Of a DNA stretch of 64,000 nt, positions 10,801 through 19,192 are shown piece by piece; the stretch's first letter is position 1; each line of letters begins with the position of its first letter. Location of the stretch: assembly GCA_965218765.1 (NCBI GenBank), contig CBDCLU010000002.1, forward strand, positions 1,054,001-1,118,000, written 5' to 3'. Position numbers and translations under genes: made by a program. The notes under the pieces are model-generated. The model was not told the origin of the DNA. It was given only the letters and a program-made list of their open reading frames with translations, and did not search any database. Source of the DNA: JBBPYC01 sp965218765 (lineage in GTDB: Bacteria > Pseudomonadota > Gammaproteobacteria > Burkholderiales > Burkholderiaceae_C).

Positions 10801-11325
10801 GTGCGCTATGTCGATTCATCGCTGGAGCGCATCGAGGTGCGCGTGACCGGTCTGAACGAAAGCCGCTATTCGATCGGCGTGAACGGCGAGCCGCTGCCGC
10901 TGCAGCCGACCGGCGTCGCGGGCGAATACGTGGCCGGCGTGCGCTACAAGGCCTGGAATCCGCCGTCGTCCTTGCACCCGACGATCGGCGTGCATGCGCC
11001 GCTCACGTTCGATCTGGTCGATTCCTGGAACCAGCGCTCGATCGGCGGCTGCCGCTATTTCGTCTCGCACCCGGGCGGTCGCAACTATGAAGGTTTTCCA
11101 GTCAACGCGTACGAAGCGGAAAGCCGCCGGCTCGCGCGCTTCTCGCGCATCGGCCACACGCCGGGCCGGCTGACCGCGGCGCTGCCGTCGATCGCGCTGG
11201 CCGCAAGCCGCGAATTCCCGTTCACACTGGATCTGCGCGGCGCGCCGCCGAGCACCCAGGCCGGCCGCATCGCCGAGGTCGCGGGTCCGCCGAGCGTGAA
11301 TAGTCGCCACGACGCTGCGTCGTGA
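7828..11325 (+). CDS. Transglutaminase-like protein with C-terminal DUF2126
   Basis: A large protein of 1165 residues. The N-terminal ~280 residues are a bacterial transglutaminase-like domain: a Bact_transglu_N-type beta region (LHHVTSYQYDRPVRLGP), then Cys at about residue 180 (GSCRDSGWLL), His at about 228 (DLHAWCEVY) and Asp at about 244 (GLDATSGL), a complete Cys-His-Asp triad. The rest is DUF2126, recognisable from RLTMGGEPTFV, HFGQGKWYPGEQLPRWA, LRVFGQK-like segments and DGRHTGTGGGNH. This architecture is regularly encoded beside circularly permuted ATP-grasp and alpha-E proteins. The transglutaminase fold is thought to act as a peptidase or amide-processing enzyme, which is inference. 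It is the first gene of a three-gene plus-strand operon and overlaps the next gene by up to 4 bases. Confidence 0.92.
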   Translation: MSIHAALHHVTSYQYDRPVRLGPQVVRLRPAPHCRSNVISYSLQIEPAGHFVNWQQDPFANWQARLVFPDKVTMFKVTVDLVVEMAVYNPFDFFLEPYAEEFPFSYEPALGEELAPYLVLEPITPKVAHYLTQVNQQPQRTIDFLVGINRQVAGDIQYLIRLEPGIQTPEQTLELASGSCRDSGWLLVQLLRRLGLAARFVSGYLIQLTPDVKALDGPSGTTVDFTDLHAWCEVYLPGAGWVGLDATSGLLAGEGHIPLACTPTPSGAAPIEGVVDDAEVVFGHEMSVSRLYESPRVTKPYTEEQWAAVLALGHQVDAELDANDVRLTMGGEPTFVCVTDRDAPEWNTAALGPTKRGYATELVKKLRAEYGQGGFLHFGQGKWYPGEQLPRWALSICWRADGQPIWHDPDLFADERVPSHYDSSDAERFIRLLSKKLGLEADSVMPAYEDAWYYLWRERRLPVNVDPFDAKLDDELERARLRRVFGQKLDAAIGYALPLKADPEADGAVWSTGHWFLRDERLYLLPGDSPMGYRLPLDSLPWANEADRNYFIEQDPFVPQPPLVEAPVLHARYADQSSDDVGGVTSVAAGAGAPPQALADSLERTPKRGESAHWITRGALCVEARDPSRANGPEAELAGQSSRALYVFMPPASRLEDYLELVTAVEATARELKVKIVLEGYSPPRDPRLKILQVTPDPGVIEVNIHPAKNWTELVEHTEFLYQAAFETRLSAEKFMTDGRHTGTGGGNHFVMGGATPADSPFLRKPELLASLLTYWQNHPSLSYLFSGMFIGPTSQAPRVDEARNDQVYELEIALHEIARSRAEHGEAMPAWAVDRSLRNVLVDVTGNTHRSEFCIDKMYSPDSSTGRLGLLELRAFEMPPHARMSIAQQLLLRALIARFWQQPLTAPLTRWGTELHDRFLLPTFVKLDFADVIQDLRDAGYAFDAEWFAPHFEFRFPLVGSFAVRGVSVELRNALEPWHVMGEEGTSGGTVRYVDSSLERIEVRVTGLNESRYSIGVNGEPLPLQPTGVAGEYVAGVRYKAWNPPSSLHPTIGVHAPLTFDLVDSWNQRSIGGCRYFVSHPGGRNYEGFPVNAYEAESRRLARFSRIGHTPGRLTAALPSIALAASREFPFTLDLRGAPPSTQAGRIAEVAGPPSVNSRHDAAS

Positions 11326-13949
11326 CGATGGCCAGGACTGGCACCGGCGTGCTGCCAGACAGCATTCAGGCGTCGGCAGCGGCCGGTACCGTCTGGCAGC
11401 AGGCAGCGCCCGCAGCAGCCGGCCATTTCGACGAACTGAGCAGCAGCCGGCGCGACCGTGCAGCCACCGCCCCCCCGGCCTCGCCCTGGCACCGGTTCAT
11501 CGAGCAACTGGGCGACACCGGCCCGGTCGAACTGAACGCGCGTGCACGCCGGCTCGCGCGTCAGCTGGCCGACAACGGCGTCACCTACAACGCGCTGGCC
11601 GATCCTGCGCAAGCGCAGCGACCCTGGTCGCTCGATCTGTTCCCGCTGCTGGTGTCGGCCGACGAATGGCGCGGCATCGAGGCGGGCGTGCGGCAGCGCG
11701 TGCTGTTGCTGAATCGGGTGCTCGCCGACCTGTACGGCCCGCGCGACCTGCTCGCGCGCGCGCTGCTGCCGGCCGCGCTGGTGCAGGGGCAGCCCGGCTA
11801 CCTGCGGCCGATGCACGGGGTCGAGCCGGCCGCCGGCATGCACCTGCAGATTGCGGCGTTCGACCTGGCGCGCGCGCCGAACGGGCGCTGGTGGGTCGTC
11901 TCGCAACGCACGCAGGCGCCCTCGGGCCTCGGCTATCTGCTCGAAAACCGCGGCCTGATCTCGCGCCTGTTTCCGCAGGCGTTCGATGCGATGGCGGTGC
12001 AGCCGCTGGCCGATACCTACCGCGCGTTCAGCCGGCACCTGAAGCGCCTGTGCGCGGCGCAATCGGGCTGCGGCGACGATGCGCACATCGCGCTGCTGAC
12101 GCCGGGCTCGTACAGCGCGACCTGGTTCGAGCATGCCTATCTCGCGCGCTATCTGGGGCTGACGCTGGTCGAAGGCGGCGACCTCACGGTGCGCGACCAG
12201 CGCGTCTATCTGAAAACCCTGCGCGGCCTGCAGCCGGTGCATGGCCTGATCAAGCGGCTCGACGACGAATACCTCGATCCGCTCGAGCTGCGCCCGGACT
12301 CTACCCTCGGCGTGCCGGGGCTGCTGCAGGCGATCCGCGCCGGCAACCTCGTGATGGCGAACGCGCCGGGATCGGCATTTCTGGAGTCGCCCGCGCTGCT
12401 CGGGTTTCTGCCGGGCCTCGCGCGCCATCTGCTCGGCGAGGAACTCGCGCTGCCGTCGCTTGCGACCTGGTGGTGCGGTGAAGCGGCGGCTGCGCGCGAC
12501 GTGCTGCCGCGGCTGGCCGCGCAGATGATCAAGCCGACCGGGCACGGCTTCGACGGCCAGCTGCCGTTCGAGCCGGTGCGCGGCAGCACGCTCGATGCGG
12601 CCGGCCTCGCGCACTGGGCGGAGCGCATCCGCACGCGCGGCGACCCGGTTACGGTGCAGGCGTATCTGCCGATGTCGCAGCTGCCGACCTGGGTCACCGA
12701 TAACGGCGGCGGCGGCGGCGCAGTCGAGCCGCGTTCGGTGATGCTGCGCGTGTTCGCGGTGGCCGACGAGGGCGGTTGCTGGCGCGTGTTGCCCGGCGGC
12801 ATGGCGCGCATCGCCACCGCCGATGAAGAGATCGCGTCGATGGCGCGCGGCGGCAGCAGTGCCGATGTCTGGGTGCTCAGCGACGGCGCGGTGGATGCCG
12901 AGGTACCTCCGCCGTCGCAGCTCACGCCCGAGCTGATCGCGCAGCGCCGCAGCGAACAGCGCATCACGAGCCGCGCGGCCGAAAACCTGTTCTGGCTGGG
13001 CCGCTACACCGAACGCGCGGAGAACACCGCGCGGCTGGCCAAAGTCACCCTGGAAGCGCTGGCCGGCGAGGACGCCGAGCAACGCGCGCTGCTCAAGTGG
13101 CTCGACGACATGACGTCGGCGCACGGGCTGCTGCCGCATGGGGCCACGTCGGCGCTGCGCGCGCGCCGCGGCTTCGAACGCGCGCTGATTGCGGCACTGG
13201 GCGCGGTGGACAGCGCGCACAGCGTCGGCTTCAACCTGCGTGCGGTGCGCCAGGCCGCCGGCGCGCTGCGCGAGCGGCTGTCGTCGGACCCCTGGTTCGT
13301 GATCCGCCGCTGCGAAGACGAATTTTTGCTGCGCTGCCGCGCGATCGCACCGGACGGCCAGACCGCTGCGCTGGAGGCGCTGGAAGCGCTGCAGATCGCG
13401 CTGCGCGACTTGGCCACGATGACCGGCGTGCAGGCCGACCGGATGCTGCGCGACGATGGCCTGCGGCTGCTCAACGCGGGCCGGCAGATCGAGCGGCTCG
13501 GCTTCCTCGCGGGCGCGCTGCGCCGCGGCTTCGACACCGGCGCCACCCTGTCGCCCGGCGGCTTCGATGCGCTGATCGCGCTGTTCGACAGCACCATCAC
13601 GTTTCGCGCGCTCTACCAGCAAAGCCGCGACAGCGCGGCGTTGATCGACCTGCTGGTGCTGGACCGCGCGAATCCGCGCTCGCTCACCTGGGTCACGCAC
13701 AACCTGCGCGGGCGGCTCGCAAAAATTGCGCTGGCCGCGAATCTGGCGCCCGATGCGCTGCTGCAGCGCGTGCCGGACCCGACCGGCTGGGCGCTCGCGC
13801 CGCTGCTGGAAGCCGACGCGCGTGGCAGCCGGCTGCAGTTGCGCACGCTGCTGCTGCACTGCGCGAACAGCGCCTGGCAGATTTCTGAACGCATCACGGC
13901 CGCATGCTTCAGCCATTCGCACGTGCCGGATCAAGCGGTCGGCGCTTAA
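11322..13949 (+). CDS. Circularly permuted ATP-grasp / alpha-E fusion protein
   Basis: An 875-residue fusion. Residues ~60-530 are a circularly permuted ATP-grasp domain (QPGYLRPMHGVEP, PSGLGYLLENRGLISR, LTPGSYSATWFEHAYLARYLG, KRLDDEYLDPLEL, LRVFAVAD). Residues ~545-860 are an alpha-E domain that starts ITSRAAENLFWLGRYTERAE. It therefore combines in one chain what the genes at 2550-5034 encode separately. A GTG at 11322 overlaps the previous stop codon; an ATG at 11328 is an equally good start, and neither has a strong ribosome site. Predicted role: ATP-dependent formation of a peptide or amide bond on an unknown substrate, working with the flanking transglutaminase-like proteins. The order transglutaminase-DUF2126, fusion, transglutaminase is a known conserved neighbourhood. 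Confidence 0.9.
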   Translation: MTMARTGTGVLPDSIQASAAAGTVWQQAAPAAAGHFDELSSSRRDRAATAPPASPWHRFIEQLGDTGPVELNARARRLARQLADNGVTYNALADPAQAQRPWSLDLFPLLVSADEWRGIEAGVRQRVLLLNRVLADLYGPRDLLARALLPAALVQGQPGYLRPMHGVEPAAGMHLQIAAFDLARAPNGRWWVVSQRTQAPSGLGYLLENRGLISRLFPQAFDAMAVQPLADTYRAFSRHLKRLCAAQSGCGDDAHIALLTPGSYSATWFEHAYLARYLGLTLVEGGDLTVRDQRVYLKTLRGLQPVHGLIKRLDDEYLDPLELRPDSTLGVPGLLQAIRAGNLVMANAPGSAFLESPALLGFLPGLARHLLGEELALPSLATWWCGEAAAARDVLPRLAAQMIKPTGHGFDGQLPFEPVRGSTLDAAGLAHWAERIRTRGDPVTVQAYLPMSQLPTWVTDNGGGGGAVEPRSVMLRVFAVADEGGCWRVLPGGMARIATADEEIASMARGGSSADVWVLSDGAVDAEVPPPSQLTPELIAQRRSEQRITSRAAENLFWLGRYTERAENTARLAKVTLEALAGEDAEQRALLKWLDDMTSAHGLLPHGATSALRARRGFERALIAALGAVDSAHSVGFNLRAVRQAAGALRERLSSDPWFVIRRCEDEFLLRCRAIAPDGQTAALEALEALQIALRDLATMTGVQADRMLRDDGLRLLNAGRQIERLGFLAGALRRGFDTGATLSPGGFDALIALFDSTITFRALYQQSRDSAALIDLLVLDRANPRSLTWVTHNLRGRLAKIALAANLAPDALLQRVPDPTGWALAPLLEADARGSRLQLRTLLLHCANSAWQISERITAACFSHSHVPDQAVGA

Positions 13950-14024
13950 GTCCGGCAGTTGGGCTGGCACCCGGCTGGCACGCAGCGCCAGCCGGGTGCC
14001 GTCACTGACTCACAATCGCAGGCG

Positions 14025-14945
14025 ATGCTGCTCAGAGTCACCCACGAAACACGCTATGCATACACGCCCGCCGTGCAGACCGCGCAGCACGTCGCGCATC
14101 TGCGGCCGCTGGTCACGCCGGCTCAACAGCTTTTGGAGCACGAACTGCAGGTGCAGCCGAAGCCGGACCAGCGCAGCGACGCGCTCGACATCCACGGCAA
14201 CTGCCGCAGTTTTTTTTCTTTGCAGGCGCGGCATGAGCGGCTCGTCGTGACTGCGCGCAGCGTGTTGCGCACCGAGGAGCCGCGATGGCCCGCGCACGAC
14301 GTGCCGTGGGAGCAGGTGCGCGCGCTGTATCGCTACCGCGCCGGCGGCGGTTGGGAGCCGTCGGCCGAATTCGTGTTCGCGTCCAGGCACGCGCCGTTCG
14401 ATGCCGAGTTCCTCGACTACGCAAGCCCTAGCTTTCCGGCCGGCGCACCGCTGCTGGCCGCGGTGCTGGATCTCAACGAACGGCTGCACCGCGACATGCG
14501 CTACGACGCGCGCGCCACCGAAGTGAACACGCCTGCGCTGGTCGCGCTGCGCCAGCGCCGCGGCGTTTGCCAGGACTTCGCGCACATCGGCATCGCCTGC
14601 CTTCGCGCGCTGGGGCTGCCGGCGCGCTACGTGAGCGGTTATCTGCTCACGCATCCGCCGCCGGGCCGCGCGCGGCTCATCGGCGCGGACGCGTCCCACG
14701 CCTGGTTCGCGGTACGTCTGCCGCCAGTGCCTGGTGGCGCCACACCGGCCGCGTGGTGCGACTTCGATCCCACCAACAATCGCCGCGCGGGCGCCGACTA
14801 CGTGACGCTCGCGATCGGCCGCGACTACGGGGATGTTGCGCCAATTCGCGGTGTGCTCCACGGCGGCGCGCGGCACACGCTGAAGGTCGCGGTCACAGTC
14901 GAGCCGTGGATACACCCCGAAATGGACGACCCGATAGCGGCTTGA
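14025..14945 (+). CDS. Transglutaminase-like domain protein
   Basis: 306 residues starting MLLRVTHETRYAYTPAVQTA, the beta-rich Bact_transglu_N region. The transglutaminase core follows with Cys at about residue 180 (RRGVCQDFAH), His at about 225 (DASHAWFAVR) and Asp at about 247 (CDFDPTNNRR). The C-terminal LAIGRDYGDVAPIRGVLHGG is typical of stand-alone family members that accompany alpha-E/ATP-grasp genes. ATG 14025 is chosen because the family alignment begins there; upstream in-frame sequence has no similarity. It is third in the operon, about 75 bases behind the fusion gene. The triad is complete, so a hydrolytic or transamidating activity is plausible; the substrate is unknown. Confidence 0.9.
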   Translation: MLLRVTHETRYAYTPAVQTAQHVAHLRPLVTPAQQLLEHELQVQPKPDQRSDALDIHGNCRSFFSLQARHERLVVTARSVLRTEEPRWPAHDVPWEQVRALYRYRAGGGWEPSAEFVFASRHAPFDAEFLDYASPSFPAGAPLLAAVLDLNERLHRDMRYDARATEVNTPALVALRQRRGVCQDFAHIGIACLRALGLPARYVSGYLLTHPPPGRARLIGADASHAWFAVRLPPVPGGATPAAWCDFDPTNNRRAGADYVTLAIGRDYGDVAPIRGVLHGGARHTLKVAVTVEPWIHPEMDDPIAA

Positions 14946-15585
14946 AAGAATCTCTGGCTGTTGCGCTAGATGCAACTCGATCACCAGCTTCTGCTGCTCT
15001 CACTGAGTCACAAGCTCGGTATCGCGCCTATCCTGCCGCCGCACGAGCACTGCCCGAGGCCTGCGATCAGCTCATAGCTCAGCCGGTAGCGCAGCATGGT
15101 GACCGAGGTTGTCACATGGCTCTGCCGCGCGGGGTTCTGCCGCGCGGACGTAATTTCAGGGAACGGCAAGTAGCTGGTGTGTGGTGTAGCGTTCTTTTGC
15201 CGCCGAGTCTCTTGGCCGTGAGCCGCTTGGGAATCAGAAACCCACAGACGACCATTCTATGGGCGGCTTGCCGTTGGAACTCTCGCCAGCCTCGGTCCTC
15301 GTAGTGACTCAAGCCGAAGTCCTGCTTCAAATCTTGGTAGTCGCACAGTGCACCCAGCGCTCATGGCGGGCGTTGACGAGTTCATGTGCCGGCGTGGCTC
15401 AGAGAGCGTTGCAATGAAAATGACTGCTCGGCTCCCTGCCGCCGCCTGGCCTCCCGACAAGCAACAAGTGCTTGTAGCTCAGGCGCGCTTTACCGTCGTT
15501 GCGGCCGTTGGCCGCCAGCGGTGGCAGATTCAAAGTGAAGTTCATCATCCTCCGATCCAGCCCCCTCTAACCGAAGAGCTACGGA
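14946..15585. other. Decayed intergenic region with an IS701 remnant
   Basis: 640 bases without an intact gene. The only recognisable content is the transposase fragment at 15112-15354 (minus strand). The left 165 bases and the right 230 bases show no coding potential, RNA gene or clear repeat that I can support. It separates the transglutaminase operon from the aroQ-TRAP island. Confidence 0.6.
15112..15354 (-). pseudogene. IS701-type transposase, C-terminal remnant
   Basis: The minus-strand frame reads CDYQDLKQDFGLSHYEDRGW, followed by a degenerate version of the alanine/histidine-rich segment and GFLIPKRLTA. This is the well-known C-terminal block of IS701-like (DDE, IS4-superfamily) transposases, which normally read DYQ-LKQELGL-HYEGRGWRGFHHH. 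No start codon, no catalytic domain and no terminal repeats are visible, so only the last ~80 codons survive. It marks an old insertion at the left edge of the aroQ-TRAP island. Confidence 0.7.
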
Positions 15586-16029
15586 TCAGGTTGTCCCGTT
15601 GCGGAGCATCTCCAGTATGGACCTGATGGCAGCCCGGTAGCCGCCGGGGCCCAGGCCAGCGATCACCGCGGTTGCTACCCCGGACATGTACGAATGGTGA
15701 TACATCGCCTCGCGACGATGGATGTTGGAAATGTGGACCTCGATGATCGGCCCCGGAAACATCTTGAGCGCATCCATGATGGCCATCGAGGTGAACGAAT
15801 AGGCCGCCGGGTTGATGACGATTCCGCTGCCGGCGTCGATGGCCTCGTGAATCCAGTCGATCAGCTGCGTCTCGCTGTTGGACTGGCGAAACTCCACCGG
15901 GACGGCTCCGGCTTCGTCGCGGCAAAGTGCTTCGATCTCGGCGAGCGTGGTCTTGCCGTAGATCGCGGGCTCACGCTTGCCCAGACGGTTGAGATTGGGA
16001 CCGTTCAGTATGAAAAGCGGCTTGATCAT
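15586..16029 (-). CDS. aroQ: Type II 3-dehydroquinate dehydratase
   Basis: 147 residues, the normal size of a type II dehydroquinase. Seen: NGPNLNRLGKREP followed by the catalytic Tyr24 (IYG) with Arg19, the NPAAYSFTS loop carrying the substrate-binding Asn, and EVHISNIHRRE with the active-site His. The enzyme interconverts 3-dehydroquinate and 3-dehydroshikimate. It lies 31 bases behind dctM in the same direction as the TRAP transporter. This suggests the catabolic (quinate/shikimate) use of the reaction, or an accessory copy, rather than the housekeeping aromatic pathway gene, which in many Burkholderiales sits near accB/accC. That metabolic assignment is inference. Confidence 0.93.
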   Translation of the reverse strand: MIKPLFILNGPNLNRLGKREPAIYGKTTLAEIEALCRDEAGAVPVEFRQSNSETQLIDWIHEAIDAGSGIVINPAAYSFTSMAIMDALKMFPGPIIEVHISNIHRREAMYHHSYMSGVATAVIAGLGPGGYRAAIRSILEMLRNGTT

Positions 16030-16060
16030 TGGGTGTCTGGGCTTGCAGGATCGATGGGAC

Positions 16061-17359
16061 TCAGCCCTTGTAGCCCATCGCGCGCGGGAGCCACAGGACG
16101 GTTTCGGGAACCAGCACGATGATCGCGAGAACGGCTATCGCCATGCCGATGAAAGGCACGGCCTCGCGCACCACCGCCATCAGTGGCTGCCTGGTCATGT
16201 TGGCGACCACGAACAGCAGCAGGCCAAACGGCGGGGTCATCAGGCCGATCATGATGTTGACCACCACGACCACGCCGAAATGCACTGGGTCGATGCCAAG
16301 CGCCTTCGCCGCCGGAATCAGTATCGGGACGATGATGAGCAGGACCGTGGAACCTTCGAGCAGGCAGCCGAGCACCAGCAGGATCGCATTCACGAGCAGC
16401 AGGTAGGCAAGAGGCGTCAGGTGGAAGCCGTTGATGAACTGCTGCACCGACTGGGGAACCTGCTCAATCGTGACCACGTAGTTGAAGATCAGCGCCCCGG
16501 CGATCAGCATGCCGACCGACGTCGTGGCCCGGGCGCTCCCGAGCAACACGTTGTAGAGCTGGCGCCAGGTCATCGAGCGGTAGATCAGGGTGGATGCCAG
16601 CAGCGCGTAGGCTGCGGCGGCCGCAGCGCCCTCGGTCGGCGTCATCACGCCGCCGTAGATGCCGAACAGCAGCACCACGGGCAGCAGCAACGCAGGCAGC
16701 GCGTCGAGCGCGACGCGCGGGATCTCGCGCATCGGCACCGGTGGCTCGACGGGGTAGCTGCGACGCCGGGAGATGTACGTGTTGGTGATCATGAAGGCCA
16801 GGCCCAACAGCAGGCCCGGGACGACCCCGCCGAGGAACAGGTAGCCGATCGACGTATCCGAAACCAGTGCGTAGATCACCATCGGAATCGATGGCGGGAT
16901 GATCGGACCGATGACGGCTGCCGACGCGGTGATGGCGGCGGCGTAGGCGATCGGATAGCCGTTACGCGTCATCATGCCGATGATCACCTTGCCGATGCCC
17001 ACGGCGTCGGCAATGGCTGATCCAGACATGCCGGCAAAGATGATGTTGGCCACCACGTTGACGTGGCCGAGGCCACCTCTGAATCGTCCCACCAGCACCA
17101 AGCAGAATTTGAGCAGCCGATCCGTCAGGCTGCCGCTGTTCATGAGTTCGGCGGCGAGGATGAACAGGGGCACCGCGAGCAGCACGTAGCTGTTGAAGAG
17201 CCCGTTGAGAATCTGCTCGGCGGCGGTGCCGAGGTCCAGCCCCGCGACGAGCAGGTAGAAGATTGAGGCGCCGATCATCGACAGCCCGATCGGCAGGCCC
17301 AAGGTCGCCAATACCACCAAGACGATGATGCAGAGTGTGAAGTGGCTGGGCATCGTCAT
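16061..17359 (-). CDS. dctM: TRAP transporter large permease (DctM)
   Basis: 432 residues, about twelve hydrophobic segments covering the whole length. Typical DctM stretches are seen: GLPIGLSMIGASIFYLLVAG, VPLFILAAELMNSG, FAGMSGSAIADAVGIG, IGPIIPPSIPMVIYA, TEGAAAAAAYAL and GLMTPPFGLLLFV. This is the ion-coupled membrane subunit of a tripartite ATP-independent periplasmic transporter. The start is the ATG at 17359, whose ATGA overlaps the dctQ stop codon; the open frame upstream is only a shadow of dctQ. The substrate cannot be read from the permease. Its place between dctQ and aroQ suggests a carboxylic acid connected with dehydroquinate metabolism. Confidence 0.94.
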   Translation of the reverse strand: MTMPSHFTLCIIVLVVLATLGLPIGLSMIGASIFYLLVAGLDLGTAAEQILNGLFNSYVLLAVPLFILAAELMNSGSLTDRLLKFCLVLVGRFRGGLGHVNVVANIIFAGMSGSAIADAVGIGKVIIGMMTRNGYPIAYAAAITASAAVIGPIIPPSIPMVIYALVSDTSIGYLFLGGVVPGLLLGLAFMITNTYISRRRSYPVEPPVPMREIPRVALDALPALLLPVVLLFGIYGGVMTPTEGAAAAAAYALLASTLIYRSMTWRQLYNVLLGSARATTSVGMLIAGALIFNYVVTIEQVPQSVQQFINGFHLTPLAYLLLVNAILLVLGCLLEGSTVLLIIVPILIPAAKALGIDPVHFGVVVVVNIMIGLMTPPFGLLLFVVANMTRQPLMAVVREAVPFIGMAIAVLAIIVLVPETVLWLPRAMGYKG

Positions 17360-17871
17360 GCCGTGTTGTCCGACATGTTGCCGGCTTCCGGGGAGGCTCC
17401 CTTGATTGCGCGCCAGGCAAGGCGAATGTGCTTGACGATGATGGCCAACGCGAAGATCAGGTAGACGGCATAAAGGATGTCGAACCGCATATGCAGGTAG
17501 GCGGTGTGCTCGCGCTTCATGAACGTCACATAGCTCCAGGTGCCGGGCAGCGATAGCAGAAAAAGCACGACGATCGCGATGCTGGAAGCCGCCGTGAAAG
17601 CCCGCTTGGTCGCTGGAGAGATCAGCCCGTAGAGGATGTCGAATCGGATCTCGTCCTGGTCCGAAAGCACGAAAGCTGCGCACCAGAGCACCGCCCACAC
17701 CCAGCACAGGACGGTTACCTCGTCGGTCCATCCCAACGGTTGATCAAGGAAGTAGCGGAATCCGATCTGGAGCAGGAACGACACGAACATGAGTGCCATG
17801 AGCGCCACGGCAACGTCGTTCGCGCGCTTGCGCAACCACAAACCCGCCGTGCGAAGTCGAGTGAACATCAT
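17356..17871 (-). CDS. dctQ: TRAP transporter small permease (DctQ)
   Basis: 171 residues with four predicted membrane helices (about residues 22-40, 52-68, 90-110 and 130-150), matching the DctQ fold. The motif FRYFLDQPLGWTDEV is characteristic of the family. DctQ forms the membrane complex with DctM. Two ATG codons are adjacent (17871 and 17868). The stop codon overlaps the dctM start by four bases, indicating coupled translation. The gene follows dctP after about 130 bases. Confidence 0.92.
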   Translation of the reverse strand: MMFTRLRTAGLWLRKRANDVAVALMALMFVSFLLQIGFRYFLDQPLGWTDEVTVLCWVWAVLWCAAFVLSDQDEIRFDILYGLISPATKRAFTAASSIAIVVLFLLSLPGTWSYVTFMKREHTAYLHMRFDILYAVYLIFALAIIVKHIRLAWRAIKGASPEAGNMSDNTA

Positions 17872-17998
17872 GCGAACTTCCTGCTGTCGTCGACGCGAAG
17901 CATCGGCTGTCGGAACGCAAGCGACGAATCAGGCCGCGCAGCATCTTGTGTCCTCGCGCGAGCCTGTGCGATCGCCGTTCGATTCGGTTGAACCTACA

Positions 17999-18985
17999 TC
18001 AAAGGGCGTTGATGCGATCGAGCGCGCCTTTGGGCCATTCGCTGCCGTACTTGTCGACGTACTTCTTTTGCGCGTAGGTGCGGAAAGCCGCGAGGTCGGG
18101 CGTGTAGACCTTCTTGCCTTCTTTCTTGAAGTAGTCCTGGATTTCTTTTTCCTGGGCCACGAACTTGACCGTGTAGTCATCGATGGCTTTTTCCGCAGCC
18201 GACTGCAGTTGCCCCTGCTGCGCGGGTGTCATCGCGTCCCACAGCTTGGTCGTGATCACCATGACGTCGTAGCCCAGTACGTGCCCGGTGAGCACAAACT
18301 GCGAAGTGACTTCGTCGAACTTCATGAGGCGGCTCGCCACCAGGGGATTGTCCTGGCCGTCGATCGCACCCGATTGCAGCGCCGTGTATACCTCGGCATA
18401 CGCGACTGGGGCGGGATTGACGCCGATCGACTCGCCTAGGAACTGCCAATACTCGCCCGGCGGCATGCGCAACTTGATGCCGGCGAGATCGGCGGGCGTC
18501 CTGATTTCCTTGGTCGGCTTCAGGTTCACGTTGCGCGCACCGAAGTAGACCGGCGTGATGATCTGGATGCCAAGCTGGTCGCGTGCCATCTTGATGAAGT
18601 CGCGGCCCACATCGCTCTTGAACGTCTTCTTCAGATGATCGACATCACGAAAGAGGTACGCCGACGTCATGAGCGACCACGCCGGGATTTGCTTGCTGAT
18701 GTCGGCTGGCGCGAGATTGCACATCTCGAGATTGCCGCGCTGCAAGGCAACCAGTTCGGTGCCCTGCTTGAACAGCGTGTTGCCCCAGTAAGGCTCGAAA
18801 TCGTAGCCTTCCTTAACGGACGCGGCGAAATTCCTGTATGCCTCGGTGCGCAGATCCTGCTCGGTGAAAGCTGAACTGAAACGCAACTTGGTGCGGGATT
18901 GGGCGAATGCCTCGGGCAGCGCGCCCAGTGCCAGGGCCGAAGCGCCTGCGGCGAGTGTCGCGCGTCGCGAAAAGGTCGAACTCAT
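17999..18985 (-). CDS. dctP: TRAP transporter substrate-binding protein (DctP family)
   Basis: 328 residues. The N-terminus has a twin-arginine-like start (SRRATLA) and a hydrophobic stretch ending near AFAQS, so it is exported to the periplasm. Family features: LRFSSAFTEQD, ELVALQRGNLEM, LAGIKLRMPPGEYW (with the Arg that salt-bridges the substrate carboxylate in TRAP binding proteins), AEVYTALQSGAIDGQDNPL and DAMTPAQQ. It binds an organic acid and delivers it to DctQM. A ribosome site (GGAG, 7 bases before ATG 18985) supports the start. First gene of the leftward dctP-dctQ-dctM-aroQ operon and divergent from the GntR regulator. Confidence 0.93.
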   Translation of the reverse strand: MSSTFSRRATLAAGASALALGALPEAFAQSRTKLRFSSAFTEQDLRTEAYRNFAASVKEGYDFEPYWGNTLFKQGTELVALQRGNLEMCNLAPADISKQIPAWSLMTSAYLFRDVDHLKKTFKSDVGRDFIKMARDQLGIQIITPVYFGARNVNLKPTKEIRTPADLAGIKLRMPPGEYWQFLGESIGVNPAPVAYAEVYTALQSGAIDGQDNPLVASRLMKFDEVTSQFVLTGHVLGYDVMVITTKLWDAMTPAQQGQLQSAAEKAIDDYTVKFVAQEKEIQDYFKKEGKKVYTPDLAAFRTYAQKKYVDKYGSEWPKGALDRINAL

Positions 18986-19192
18986 GAAGTCTCCATTTAA
19001 TTTGGTCCAAGGGCGACCGCTAGTTCATTGCCGGTTCGAGACCGTTATACGCCGCAGCAATGCGGCGTCGACATGGTATTAAATCGTCGGATCAAAAGCA
19101 AGATCTATGATGATTGGTGTATTCTGTGATTCTCGAAATTGCGGCTTCACTTCGAGCTTCGCGGCTTAATCTCGATCCGTCTTAGAGCGTCC
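18986..19192. promoter_or_regulatory. Divergent promoter region between dctP and the GntR gene
   Basis: This 207-base gap separates the TRAP operon from its probable GntR/FCD regulator and becomes AT-rich around 19075-19140 (TGGTATTAAAT, ATGATGATTGGTGTATT). That is where operator and promoter elements would be expected. I cannot identify a clean FadR-type palindrome by eye. Confidence 0.4.

Noticed and set aside
11085..13970. 961-codon open frame on the minus strand
   Set aside because: Antisense to the ATP-grasp/alpha-E fusion; Arg/Gln/His-rich composition typical of high-GC shadow frames.
15065..15110. tRNA gene (TAGCTCAGCCGGTAGCGC resembles a D arm)
   Set aside because: No matching acceptor stem, anticodon stem or GGTTC T-arm downstream.
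17360..17731. Upstream extension of dctM
   Set aside because: Overlaps dctQ in another frame; the ATGA overlap at 17356-17359 gives the natural start.
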